This document shows, one piece after another, positions 29,595 through 40,800 of a stretch of DNA of 64,000 nt. Each line of letters opens with the position of its first letter. Position 1 is the first letter of the stretch. The notes beneath the pieces are model-generated. The model saw only the letters and a list, made by a program, of their open reading frames with translations, was not told the origin of the DNA and searched no databases. This stretch comes from Perkinsus olseni (lineage: Eukaryota > Perkinsozoa > Perkinsida > Perkinsidae): positions 1 through 64,000 of the forward strand of contig JABANP010000185.1 in the NCBI GenBank assembly GCA_013115135.1. The letters run 5' to 3'. The translations under genes were made by a program, and so were the position numbers.

Positions 29595-31205
29595 CTAAGG
29601 GCCATCACCCTCCTGCTGCTGCGGCTGCCCCTCAAGAATTGGAGCGTACAGCGTTTGCCTTCTCCGACCGGTCCATCCCTCCACTACTGTCCTCAGCTTC
29701 TCCCCTACTCCCCTTAAACTCACCAGCACCACCACTACCACATAAGCGAAGCAAACCATAGAAAGCAAGTCCCCAAGAATAGCAGCGATCGTCCGAGTAC
29801 CCCCCAGAGGAACCTCCCCTACCAGTACCCTCTCGACTGGCTCGATGCTCTGGAAGCTAGCAACCACCCTACCCGACCCTTCGATGATGGCCGAGTCCCA
29901 GGCGCCGTCAGCCTTCACCACAGGAATGCCATTTTCGATCGCTCTAAAGACGCTCACGCCGAAATGGTTACGCATAGCGCTCCAGTCGTTCGAGGGGTTC
30001 AGTATAATCGACGCCCCGAGGTTAGCAACTTCCCGAGCGGTGGAAGGGAAGTCCATGTCGTAGCAGATCAGAGTGCCAGCCTTACCAATGACACTACTAT
30101 TGGCCACTGCCAGCTCTGGGCGCACAGAGTTGACAAGGAAAGGGAGATCGAATAGGGGATAGCCGTACTTGGCTGTGTTTCTCTCACCAGCAACCCAGAA
30201 GGGACATTGCTTGCCATAGACGCTAACGACTTGGCCTTGCTCATCAATGGTGACTGCTATGTTCTGAGAGGGGTAAACGCTGACACCCACCGTCAAAATG
30301 ATGCCGAGTCTTCGGACAGAAGGGGTTAGCTCCTTGTGAAGGAACAGCTGGAGAGATGCTTGGTCGGCGAAGCCACTCAGCCAAGCTTCGGGCCAGACGA
30401 CGAGCTTCGCTCCGCTGTCGATAGCCACCGATTCCGTGAGCTCGAGCATCCTCTGGACGCTGCCGTTGCAGGGTAGTCGACCACCAACGTGGATGATCTC
30501 CTTCCGGCCACCGCAAGCGTAGGGAAGGAGGTTCCCGGGAGTGACAGTAGCGACGGTGACGCTTTCCCTACCAACGCTATGGCCCATCTTCAGAAGCAAC
30601 AAGCTTAGCGTCACCCAGAAAAGGAGCACACAGAGAGTTTTGAGAAGACCCTTGCGCAACGTCTGCGAGGAGGCTGTCAACAGGGAAGCAAGATAGAGGT
30701 TACTGTAGACCAGTAGTAGCTCAATGCCAAACACCCCGACCACCGAGGCTGGCTGAATCAACCAGGGCACAACGTGAAGAGGCAGGCTGAGGAGCTCGAA
30801 GGTCCCGATCTGACTACTAAGGGCGAACCAAAGAGCCACCCACATAACCGAATAACGTAGTGGCTGTGATCTAGGGTAGTCTTTAGCGAAGACAGATAAG
30901 TCCGCTGCCACCAGTAGCGTCCATGCAGCGCCAATCAGAAGGCCGAAGCCGAGCCCTAGGGTCATGGGAAAGCCTTGGATCATACAGCGAAGCATGGCGG
31001 TGAGAGGGAAGACGATGAGGGCGATGGATGGTACTTGTTGTTGTGCTAGGAAGACCGGTACGAGAGCGACAAAACAAAGCGGCCAGAGCTCGATGATGGT
31101 GTCTATGGTGGGTAGGTGGACGGAGCGAAGGTTATCTAGTATGATGGTTGATAGGCTTAGTAGAAGGAGAGACCTCATCTTTGCTGAAGGCCATGGAGGG
31201 CGCAT
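29595..31205 (-). CDS. Apolipoprotein N-acyltransferase-like membrane nitrilase
   Basis: Single exon, 536 residues. Residues 1-210 contain about six hydrophobic helices. Residues 215-470 form a carbon-nitrogen hydrolase domain with the expected catalytic triad: Glu in VVWPEAW, Lys in YGKQCPF and Cys in TLICYDMDFP. A last hydrophobic helix follows near 490. This layout (membrane bundle, nitrilase domain, C-terminal helix) is that of bacterial Lnt, which N-acylates lipoproteins. In a eukaryote the substrate is unknown, and protein or amine N-acylation is an inference. It starts at an ATG and ends 320 bp upstream of the frataxin gene on the same strand. Confidence 0.82.
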   Translation of the reverse strand: MRPPWPSAKMRSLLLLSLSTIILDNLRSVHLPTIDTIIELWPLCFVALVPVFLAQQQVPSIALIVFPLTAMLRCMIQGFPMTLGLGFGLLIGAAWTLLVAADLSVFAKDYPRSQPLRYSVMWVALWFALSSQIGTFELLSLPLHVVPWLIQPASVVGVFGIELLLVYSNLYLASLLTASSQTLRKGLLKTLCVLLFWVTLSLLLLKMGHSVGRESVTVATVTPGNLLPYACGGRKEIIHVGGRLPCNGSVQRMLELTESVAIDSGAKLVVWPEAWLSGFADQASLQLFLHKELTPSVRRLGIILTVGVSVYPSQNIAVTIDEQGQVVSVYGKQCPFWVAGERNTAKYGYPLFDLPFLVNSVRPELAVANSSVIGKAGTLICYDMDFPSTAREVANLGASIILNPSNDWSAMRNHFGVSVFRAIENGIPVVKADGAWDSAIIEGSGRVVASFQSIEPVERVLVGEVPLGGTRTIAAILGDLLSMVCFAYVVVVVLVSLRGVGEKLRTVVEGWTGRRRQTLYAPILEGQPQQQEGDGP

Positions 31206-32347
31206 GAAGCGGGAGTTATCACAACTTGAGACGACCTTTCAAGGCAGGAGGACTAGCTCACCCTCGAACCGCGTCCGAAATGACCCCTACCAGCCACGAT
31301 TGTCGTTACGACCCATCGGGAGCGTTCGGTAAAACCTATCACAAAATTTAGAACAGCTTAATCAGTAGCTCGTCCGTTGCGAGGGCTTCCAATGCCATGT
31401 TTCAAACGGCCCTCGGAATGAGCGCTAGTAGCCCTGATTGTTGTGAATGTAACCCATGACAGGAATTAGAACAGTTCAATCGGCGACCCTACACTAGCTC
31501 CTGCCACTCAAGACAGGACGATGAGTTCCTCAGCCGATTGAAGCTTTTCTTATACATCATGCTGTACATGGTACAATCGCCACGAAGGGCTCTCTCAGCA
31601 CAAAGGGCTCCGGCTGTCACGCCAATAATACACAATATTGATCTTCAAAACTCTTGCTTGAGCTTCTCAATACGGAAGGAATTTCCCATATAAACCAGGA
31701 GACTCAGGAGCGTGAGGCCCTTGGCCACCTTCCTTGAAGTGAGGACGTTGAAGAAAGAAAGATTCTAGGACCTTTTTCATTGGACTTACTTTTACTTGTA
31801 AAAATTAAGAAGTTACCATAATAGGAACTCAAGTAAATGGTTGAGTGGAATCCTTAGATTCTGCCGATAATGACGCTAATAAAGTCGTCAACCAGCGACA
31901 TAATGTGGGGCCTTCAATCAACCAACCCTGAAGCTTAGTCGATTCTGAATTCGTATTTCACGAAAGGAAGTCCAGGATCGATTCTGCTGAGATCCAGGTT
32001 TAGTTTAATAAATGGTAGGAACATGGTGACATGCAGTCATCTCGCGACGCCGAAGAAGCTAGGAGACGAGTATACCATTGTGTTGGTGGTGCCGGCTCAG
32101 TCTCAATTTCCACGAAAAGAATGTCGTCATTGACCTGGCTACTTTGACAAGATTCTTATTGCGTTGCTTGAAGCAAAACCCTTGGGTGTGAGTTCTTCGT
32201 CCGTGAGAGAGGTAGAGAGTAGTATTCTCCCGTTCTGTATTCTGAGAGTCGCTAGACCGCTCACTAGTGTCCACAGTTGCTTCACTAGCTTCAGTGGTCC
32301 CTCAGCCTACGTTCTCTCAGCAACTCCATTGCCATCCTTTCTTTGTC
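31206..32347. other. Intergenic region with dispersed repeat
   Basis: Non-coding as far as I can see. It includes 31541-31654, one member of a dispersed repeat (GCTGTACATGGTACAATCGC core) also found near 45.0 kb. Confidence 0.5.
31541..31654 (+). repeat. Dispersed repeat, TACATGGTACAATCGCC family
   Basis: Shares successive blocks with 44980-45093: AAGCTTTT, GTACATGGTACAATCGCC, CACAAAGG, CCGGCTGTCAC, GATCTTC and CTCTT. Confidence 0.75.
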
Positions 32348-34130
32348 ATGTCCGTGAGTTCCGTGAGTGATGGTATCAGCTGCCCTCCTGAGCTGAGCCT
32401 CAGTGAGAAAATGAAGGCCTTGGAATCGCAAGAAGATCTCCTCAAAGTCAACCCTCATCGTTACGTGATGTTCCCAGTGCACTATGACGCTATTTGGAAC
32501 ATGTAAGTCGCCTTTCGGCAAAATCCTCGTGGTGACGGTAGTGCAGGTATAAGCAACACGAAGCTTCGTTTTGGACGGCGGAGGAAATTGACCTAGGGCA
32601 AGATCTGAGAGACTGGGATACTCTCACAAACAACGAGCAACACTTCATCAAAAACGTACCGCGGCAGTTGCTGTCGGTCGGTGTCTTTCGCTTCGCTTTG
32701 CAGGTCCTCGCGTTTTTTGCGGCGAGTGACGGTATAGTGATGGAGAACCTTGCGTCCAAGTTCTCCTGTGAAGTGCAGATTCCCGAGGCCAGGGCGTTCT
32801 ACGGCTTTCAAACGGCTATGGAGACGATTCACTCAGAAACGTAATAACGGTGGTGTGCTTTTTTACTGTAAATATGGAATTGACTTTTACTAAAGTTACG
32901 GTACGATCATGAAACAGCGATGAAAAAATGGGGATTTCTCTGTGAGAGTGTTCGGTGATGTTGTTATTGATTTCAAGTCTTATCGAGATTGAATAGCCTT
33001 TCTACAGTGGTTAAACTGGTAGAGATGATGATTACGCAGATCAACGATAAACTGTGTTCGAAGAGAGGCGCGAATCTTCGACTAGTCACTCGTGCGGTTA
33101 TTGAATTCAATTATGTATGAGATGAGTCTGACCCTTTAATGAGGAGTCAGTATTTTTTCTAGTGAAGGGTCTTCATCAGCATGATGAAATTGATGTAGAT
33201 GATGATTACGTAGCTCAACGACAAACTCCGCTCAAAGACAGGCGCCGATCTCATTTTTGACAAGTCCTGATTTTCGTTCTCGGTAGGTATTCGCTCTTGA
33301 TAGACACCTTCATAGAGGACGCGCAGGAGAAGGAGAGGATCTTCGAAGCCATTGAGACCATACCGTCAGTGCAGCACAAGGCTGAGTGGGCCTTGGCTTG
33401 GATTAACGATGATAACTGTTTTGCTGAACGTCTGGTAGTGGAGGGATGGTCACCTCCAGTGCGCGAGGAAGTGGTGGTTTTTAGGTTGCGTATGCGTGCG
33501 TGGAGGGCATCCTATTTTCCGGCTCCTTCTGCGCTCTGTTTTGGCTCAAAAAGCGCGGATTGATGCCGGGCTTGACGTTCTCTAACGAGCTTATATCGAG
33601 GGATGAGGGTGAGTTGTAGTCTCTTAATGGGTGTCAGAGGTTTGTTGGGAGTCTTGGTGGGGTTCACAATACTCGCTGGTTAAGCATAACTGGTTTGGCC
33701 CTTGCATCACAACGTCTCTTTTCGGTGATTAGAATCTTATTCCATTCTCAGGTCTCCATACTGACTTCGGCTGTCTGCTGTACAACATGCTACGTCTCAC
33801 AAGGCTACCCGAGGAAAGAGTGCAAGACATAGTTAGGGTAGGCGACGGAGTTGATTGGGAGAAAGATACTTTCATCATTAATAATTATAATATTAATGAT
33901 AAAAAATAAGGTTTTTATATTTCTATAAAAAATTGTATTCATGTATAACTAAATTTACTAATATCAATAATCAATAGTTAGACATAGTCAGGGTAGGTGA
34001 CGGGGTCCATTAGAAAGTAAAATACTTTGCTCGTCTTCTTCTGTTATGCAGAGCGCGGTCAACGTGGAAAGGGAGTTCATCACGGATTCGCTTCCTGTGG
34101 GCCTGATCGGAATGAACTCTGAGCTCATGG
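32348..34130 (+). CDS. Ribonucleotide reductase small subunit R2, C-terminally truncated
   Basis: Six exons join in phase: 32348-32502, 32547-32840, 33287-33434, 33485-33608, 33752-33837 and from 34052. All iron ligands and the radical tyrosine of class I R2 are visible: Asp in [11 protein letters not shown], Glu/His/Tyr in ETIHSETYSLLID, Glu in [10 protein letters not shown], and Glu/His in RDEGLHTDFG. R2 houses the diferric-tyrosyl cofactor for making deoxynucleotides. Homology stops after [10 protein letters not shown] near 34126. The following frame is unrelated, so the last third, including the tail that binds the large subunit, is missing from the window. Introns are 44-446 nt. The start ATG at 32348 precedes the conserved [14 protein letters not shown] block. 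Confidence 0.85.
32841..33286 (+). other. R2 intron 2 with internal duplication
   Basis: 446 nt. The block GATGATGATTACG near 33024 recurs near 33200 with flanking similarity, so the intron contains a diverged tandem repeat with a period of about 170 bp. Confidence 0.6.
33838..34051 (+). other. R2 intron 5 with duplicated exon edge
   Basis: 214 nt and AT-rich. It contains GACATAGTCAGGGTAGGTGA, a near copy of the exon 5/intron junction at 33828, so the donor site has been duplicated inside the intron. Confidence 0.65.
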
Positions 34131-35699
34131 GAAGGCGCGACCATGATGGATCGCGCCTTGGTCACAGTGCTGTCATGAGAGCAGCCATATGCTATGATGC
34201 TCTACTCCCGCAGCGCCATGAGGGGTCAGGTATCATGCCCCGTGGCGGTCGCCAGTCTTATTCGTCTGCACCAACCGCAAACTCATCTCATGTTTCCTTC
34301 GGCATTAGAAGAACTGAGGGTCTTTGGCAATACCGGTGATGACAGAACAAATTCGATCAAGAAAATTCAGACCGACTACAGGTCACTTGGGTGTGCCGCG
34401 GTTAGCGCTCTGTCTCCAGAACCGCCACACGTAAAGGGTATCCTACAATGGCACCAAGGTTGAACACTTATAATCAGCACGTCATCCCAGAATTCATAGG
34501 CGTTATTGAGATCGAGTTGGTTCAATAGTATTATGAGTGCAAGTACTCCGAGCTATGTCCACCGGGACGACTCGAACGACGGCAACTTCCACTCATATCC
34601 TTATGAACTACCCCGCAGGAATCGCTCAAGCGCCATCTACCCCATGTCGCAGCGCTCGTGACATCGCTGCATCTAAGGAGTCTCAGGAAGGCACGGCAAG
34701 TCGGCACTGTGTATAGCCTCGGCCGCGTGTTGTCCACTCGGGGCCCCGTGGCGCTGCCAACGGTCGACAGGAGTGCCGACGGTGACGCCATTCCCCAGCA
34801 TTCATGGTTCGTTTCATTATCGGATAGTCGACTCGTGTAACACGAGTGAGTGTGGCCTCCTACGATGACCCATGTTTCGCTACGTCAATCGAGGAAGCTT
34901 GCCGAGGGAACGTTCTGCCAAATCCCGTCCGCGATGCGACACAGAAGGGGGGTATGTCATGCCGGCGTAGGCTCTCAGGTAGTGACAGTGTCACTGTCAC
35001 TGTGACCAACACAGTGACACTGTGACATTCTGGTGACACAAAGGTATATATTAGGAGTGGTGGCTCAGTGCAACTATCAAAGCTATTTCGGATCTCGAGC
35101 TCGAATATCACGGCTAGCTTGCATAATGTTAGTTACATTGTCGTCTGGAAGCGCCCGCGTGCCTCAATGCTGTCCCGCAGTGACACGAAGGGCCACGTGA
35201 CATGTCCCGGGTGGCCTCCACTTTTCTTTGTCCTCATTCCGCCTTAAGAAAATTTATCTCGTGCTTTCTTCGACGTTGAAGACCAACGGGTCTCCGGAAA
35301 TACCGGCCATAGAAGAACGAATCCTATAGGAGAAAATTGAGACTCACTACGGGTCACTCAGGTGCGTCGCGGCTAGCTCTCTGTCTCCAAGGCTGTCACT
35401 CGTATGTGAACGCGAGCGCTATAGCGCGATAGATTCCCGCTCTCATCGTTCTACTCATGGGCCTGTTTTCCATCATCCGAGCTTCCTCTCAACCAGCTAG
35501 CCGGTCTCGGGCTATAGAGCAGCAGCACTTAGCAGAACATCCCGGGAGTTCCTGATTGGTGTGGCGGCTCCGGGCAGGCTTCCTCTCAAGTGAGTGGTAT
35601 CATATTTTTCCACGCTTCCGCCGATGAATGGGGGCCCTGATTCCCTGACTCGGAATGTTCCGACCCTTCCCTTCAGCTTTTGGACCAAAAGTTTTGGTT
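34131..35699. other. Intergenic region
   Basis: No supported gene. A GTGACA/TGTCAC palindromic cluster lies at 34978-35040. Confidence 0.4.
34978..35040. repeat. GTGACA/TGTCAC palindrome cluster
   Basis: Alternating GTGACA and CAGTGTCAC blocks can fold into overlapping hairpins, for example CACAGTGACACTGTG. Confidence 0.75.
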
Positions 35700-36122
35700 A
35701 TGCCCACTCTCTCCCAACTCATCGTTCTGCTGTTCTGTATCCAACCCTCTCATGGACAGGAATGTCTACCGACGGGTGTCTACAGATACCTCAACACAGA
35801 CGCCGAGCCCGGCTCCCCGCTCGATCTTTATGGCTCCCCGATCACAAGTCTGTCGTTTTACTCCCCATGGGGAGAATTCTGTGCAGTCCGATTCAATATG
35901 ACTGTCGATGGAAGATCTGGTTCGTTCGCCGCTCGATATACTGTTGACACTCTTAATTTCGTAGACCTTTACTCTGTTTCACAAGTGCCACTTTACTTCA
36001 GGCATATGCTGGACAGGGTCGCAATCGAAGGCGTGAGTCTCTCTTTAATACTTCGTCTCATTAGGGAGGACGGATACAGTATGTTTTGGGATGATGGAGT
36101 TACACGTTACACGCGTTCGTAG
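35700..36122 (+). CDS. Small secreted protein, unknown function
   Basis: 140 residues. MPTLSQLIVLLFCIQPSHGQ is a clear signal peptide with a likely cut after SHG. The mature part begins QECLPTGVYRYLN and has few cysteines. I do not recognise the family. Families of small secreted proteins with a QEC...G.Y start are what one would expect in a protist with extracellular or parasitic life, but that is inference. The frame is open upstream to an earlier ATG at 35655. I chose 35700 because the signal peptide starts there. Confidence 0.6.
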   Translation: MPTLSQLIVLLFCIQPSHGQECLPTGVYRYLNTDAEPGSPLDLYGSPITSLSFYSPWGEFCAVRFNMTVDGRSGSFAARYTVDTLNFVDLYSVSQVPLYFRHMLDRVAIEGVSLSLILRLIREDGYSMFWDDGVTRYTRS

Positions 36123-37539
36123 AGGTAGATCGTTCTGCTCTCCCGACTTCAAGGTTCACTTTCGTAGAGAAAGTTTCGTCGCTTGCAGCACCTAGTGGTC
36201 TGCGACTTTCATCCTAGTATGCATTTTTTCTGAAGCGAATGGTTTTCTTACAGTATCAATCATTGGCGCTCGATCAGTAACAAGATACACATGTTAACTC
36301 TCCCTCTATTATCAGCCTCGTAACTCACAAGTCGTAACTTACGCGCCTTACGACTCGTAAGGCGCATCACCGATAGCAGTATTCACGGGATGCTGACTGG
36401 GAGCGGCATCCTTTGTGCTGCGGCTCGGTGTTCTGCCATTTTGCCAGCTGTGTAACCGAAATGGTTGCAGGCGTATACTCCGTCTATGTTTATGCGTGCA
36501 GAGTAGTCTGGGCAATAGCTCTTTCATAAGATCCATCTCACAAGCTCCCTTTGGCCTTGTGTTCCACGTGTGGGTACGAGGAATACAACACGGTGCTCTC
36601 TATTATATGGAGTCTTCGTATGCTTCTAAGTGTAGTTATCAAGAATTGAGAACAAGTTCAAGGGAGCGGATGGAATCGCGAGAGAGTGCGGCGCGCGCCC
36701 GTGGGCACGAAACGGTTGCCGAGGGCGCCAGAGGGATGACTTGACCAGGGCTGAGTCATCCGTCCGAGCTCTCGTCGGAGAAATTTTTCTTTTAGTTGGT
36801 CGGGAGACATTACCTTCCGAGGGGGGGCCCCTCTTTGGAGGCGTTGGGCCTCTCAAAGGAGGTAATGTGACTATCGGTCGGAAACCCGCGAGTGGTGAGC
36901 CTATACTCAACCTCTCGGGCCGGGTTTTCGACCTGTTAGTCCTCACCCCACACTCCCGATCGACTAAGTTATTAATCGAACGACTCCGGGAGCGACTCTG
37001 GAACTCATTTCTCGACACTGCTACGGTCAACTCGCCCGTGCTCCCTCCCCTCAGAGGAGTCTTCTGCGCTCTGCTTGAAGGTGGTAGTCGTAGCGTTGAA
37101 AGAACGAACCCTCGAGTCAAGGAGAACCGAACTATCTGCAAAGTCAGACTCACCTACCAATTCCAGCGTGAACCCAAGCTCTGTGTACGCAAGTACATAG
37201 CTTGAGCGGAGCGAACCGTTGCAACGATACGAACTTTGTATTACAAAGGCGTTCCTTCCAAGGGACTGGTATCGCATCAGTGGCGCAAGAGCTCCGCGAG
37301 CAAGGTGAGGGTCACTAAGCCAGTTCCGGAAATCAGAGTCGATCCTGGAAACGCGTCATTTCTTAGTTCAGCGCCGGGATCGATTCTGAGTTTCGAAATT
37401 AGTTTATTGAACGCCGAGGATAAGTCTAACTTGGTAATGAACTGAGAATGGCTAGAACCAAGGAGATTTTCGCTCTAATGGAAGTTGAGCCCGTTCGCGT
37501 CGTGTAGTTGATCATCAAGATGTCGTTCGCCTCGTGAAC
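36123..37539. other. Intergenic region with hairpin
   Basis: A long open frame exists on each strand of 36626-37205, but neither shows a domain. An imperfect inverted repeat (CATTACCTTCC ... GGAGGTAATG) spans 36809-36868. Confidence 0.4.
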
Positions 37540-37824
37540 ATGAGGTTATCCTTACTTCTAACCCTTCTGCTTTTCCTCTCTGCAGTCATTGTTGACAGTG
37601 GTGGGAGCAGTGACAGTAGGGGTGGTAACGGCGGTAACGGTGGTAACGGCGGTAGCGGTGGTAAGGGCGGCAATGGTGGTAACGGCGGCAACGGCGGCAG
37701 TGGCAGCGGCGGTGGTAACGGCGGTAACGGCGGCAATGGTGGCAACGGCGGCTCCGATGGTCCTGGTGGAGATGGCGGTAACGGCGGCAACGGCGGCGAC
37801 GGTCGCCTTCTCTTCTTCGCTTGA
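37540..37824 (+). CDS. Secreted Gly/Asn-rich repeat protein
   Basis: 94 residues. Signal peptide MRLSLLLTLLLFLSAVIVDS, then a low-complexity domain made mostly of GGN triplets with some GGS and GGD, and a short hydrophobic tail ending FFA. It is encoded by a GGYAAC-type hexamer repeat. Such glycine-rich secreted proteins are often structural or cell-wall proteins. The function here is unknown. The opposite strand is open too because of the repeat, but has no signal. Confidence 0.65.
   Translation: MRLSLLLTLLLFLSAVIVDSGGSSDSRGGNGGNGGNGGSGGKGGNGGNGGNGGSGSGGGNGGNGGNGGNGGSDGPGGDGGNGGNGGDGRLLFFA
37612..37800 (+). repeat. GGYAAC/GGYGGY microsatellite-like coding repeat
   Basis: Imperfect hexamers (GGTAACGGC, GGCAACGGC) run through the secreted protein gene. 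Confidence 0.85.
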
Positions 37825-40800
37825 AGTCGCTCTACAGAGGGCAACTGCTCTCATGAGCGATGTGATTCCATTTTGATCGATTTTGTTGACATGCTATTAT
37901 TGACATTTCTGTTGGGCTTTGGCTCGCATAGCGAGCCGTCCGGTTTTTGTGGCTTTAGCCCTGCCTCTGGTCGTGGTCTGCGTTCCGAGGCTAGTGCGTA
38001 CATTCGCTCAAGCTCAGCATATCTGTTGAACAGATTCTGTTCGTATCTTGGGGTTAGCATTTCCTTGCGCGCAAGTCAGTGTCAACTTGACGGGAATTGA
38101 AATTGAATCGATATCCGCAGTATTCGTGACATCACGAAAATCATAACCAAGCTCGACCCTCTGTCCTTTCCCACTGGAGTGTGGCTACGACGACCCTACT
38201 GTTTTCGTCTCATTGGTAACCGATCGAAGCTCTCTCTACATCTTGCGCCGCGAGTCGTGTTGTATCTGGTGCATTCCCAACGTCTCTCAGCACTAATGGC
38301 GCCGCCAGCCGCCATGCCAACAACACACAATTTTCGTCAAACATGTAGCCCGGTTGCTCTCTCGCGCAGATACCCTCTTTTGCGTCCTCGACGCCATTTT
38401 GATGCCAGTACAACTCTGTCTGACAGAGTCTGTCACCCTGCAGTGGGGCCGTGGCTCTCGACTGACGTAAAAATGTTTATTACCTACCAAATTTCCCGCT
38501 CTTACCGGATCTACCTCGGATCTGTGTGGTACACAATCCCTGCAATCTCGCGTCCCCCAAAGTCTCAAGCCTTGCCCCTACGACCACATCATCGCGGGAA
38601 GAGTAGCAGTCGGGTAGACGAGTTGATTACGGACGAGTGCAGCAGCCGAACCATGAGGGATGACTTGTGCATGCGTGCACATCTGCACGCAGACACACAT
38701 GCAGAGTTGCTGTCGAAGGCTTGTTCGTCAGTGCTGAAGCTACTGAGTATTGCTGCTTTGAAGCTTCCTCAAGTATGATGCTGGTAAGGGCTGGGAATGG
38801 TATCCTCAGTGTTGCCTCTATTTGCAATTCACTAGAGACTCTGTTGCCGCCTCCCTTCACTCTTGTGTTAGAGTCAACTGGGGTACATATGGTAGGATAC
38901 GGACGACTCGGCACTGGATATACTCGAAGTATCTCACGTAGTTCACCGTTTGCCATTTCAAGAGGGAAGGAGCTCGACCCTAAGTTTGGGCGAGGCGCTT
39001 ATTGTGGAGGCTACCATTGAGACCGCTACTAGACCGTGGTCCATGGGCTTCGACTATGGTCTTGATATCAGGGCTTCGTAGGAAGCCGTCGCCTGTACAG
39101 CCGTACCTATTCGTCGCTCTCTCAAGTTCACTCAGTCTGCATGACGATGGGTTCCCTGTGGCGTTGCTCTGTCGTGCATGACGTGCCTCAGTTGTATGGA
39201 CGTGGGGCTGGCTTACTACTCCTGGGGGGCACTTCTCCTTGGGGAGACTTTACTGAGAAAAGTTTTCTCAGTTTGGTCTGCAGCTAGGGGACTCTAGAGA
39301 ACATCGTCACCTCGCGCGAGGACAATATACTAGTATATACGGCACTCGTATGTTTTATTATTCGAGGCCTTTTTTCGACTATGCGTCCATGATTGTCTCC
39401 TCTCGTTGCTCATTCGGTCACGAGTCGTTCAGCCTGTTCTTCGCTGTTTTTCTTTCGAACCATCTTTGCAATTTCAAATTGTGACTGCGGGTGAGAAGGG
39501 AAGTGCGAAAGTCTGCGCATCAAGTCTCGTGAGGCAAGCATGGGGTGTGTGAGTTTACAGTCCAACTCTTACTCGAATCCGTTGTGCTTAGCGGTGGCGA
39601 TCGATAGGCATCGGATCAGGCAGACGCCAAAGCTCGGGTGTCGTGTTTTCGATTCGTCGGTCTCTAATTTCTCAGCTTGACTCAACCTGAGAAATTAACC
39701 TGCTTGAGTATCAGGCCTCCTTTCTCTTGGTTTTTTGGAGCGGGCTTAGATACTTTTCTCTGTCGTAATTTTCGGTTGAATCGTCCGAGTGGTGCTGCTC
39801 GCTTTCTCGGTTGCGAAACTTAGAATCGTTTTCAGTGAGAAAGCATGAATCCTGCCGTGGAGGTCGGGTTCGAGTGCTCTGAGTGGACCGGAAGGGACGT
39901 ACGGTAACTCGACCAACAACCTCGACGCTCGTCGAAGAGGGCGCTTCCAATGACGAATCCGAGCGTCTTTTTAGTGGTGGATATTTTCAAAACCCAGATG
40001 TCCTTGAGTTGAGTGGCTGCACCGGTAGAGGGTCCGAGGGCGGAGGGGAAATAGTGGCTTCCGTTCCTGGATGCTTCTCAGAAATGAAGTTAACAGGTGG
40101 AAGACGATCCTGGGAGGGCTATTGACATTGAGGAGAAAGGCAGCCTGTGGAAGAGCAAGGCTCGCTCGAAGGAGAGATGTGCTGAATTTTGGTGAACGCT
40201 GGTAGCCTCGCAGCCTCGTCTGTGTATCCACCGTCGATAATTCTGTTGAGTTTTATGAAGTCAATCAGGAGGGGGCCTCGAATTTCGTCATCCCGAAAGC
40301 ATCTTGAAAGGGACTTGAAAGATTCACAATCGCTAATGAAAAACGCCACCACGCAAGCGAGGCTGACAGCGTCCGCCAAGCGCCTGACGAAAGTAATAGA
40401 ATAAATCGCCCAACTCCTGTCCTCATCCGCACCCTTCAGGACTTCCATCGACTGCGAGTACGTGTTGAGTCGTATAGGGGACCTATCGGGGACTCCCTGG
40501 CTGCGGCGTTCTGGGAGTATGCAGCTCCCAGCTGATGATGACTGATGTCCTTCCATTGCTCATCAGGTTGATCCTGGAGTCCCCTATGTGCTTGAGAGAG
40601 ATGCGGCGGATCTGCATAGGGCGACAGATGGCACTCAGCGACGAGGAGACGTCGTCGTGCTCCTCGGACGCCGATCGTTCCAGTTCCCACTCCGCCCAGG
40701 GTCGGTCTAGCAGGACGTCTCTGCTCTGATGCTTCTCCTCAGACCACGGTTTCGTCCGGCGTAGGGCTGTCCATCATCAGCGAGCGCGAAGGGAGGTTCG

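Noticed and set aside
33530..33555. Dinoflagellate-type spliced-leader relic (TTTTGGCTCAA)
   Set aside because: The match is a coding part of the R2 exon (Leu-Phe-Trp-Leu-Lys) and lacks the rest of the leader.
36626..37205. 175-residue minus and 154-residue plus frames
   Set aside because: They overlap each other on opposite strands, with no signal, domain or splice context. Neither can be preferred.
38179..38778. 199-residue plus-strand frame
   Set aside because: Composition looks non-coding, there is no recognisable domain and competing frames lie on the other strand.
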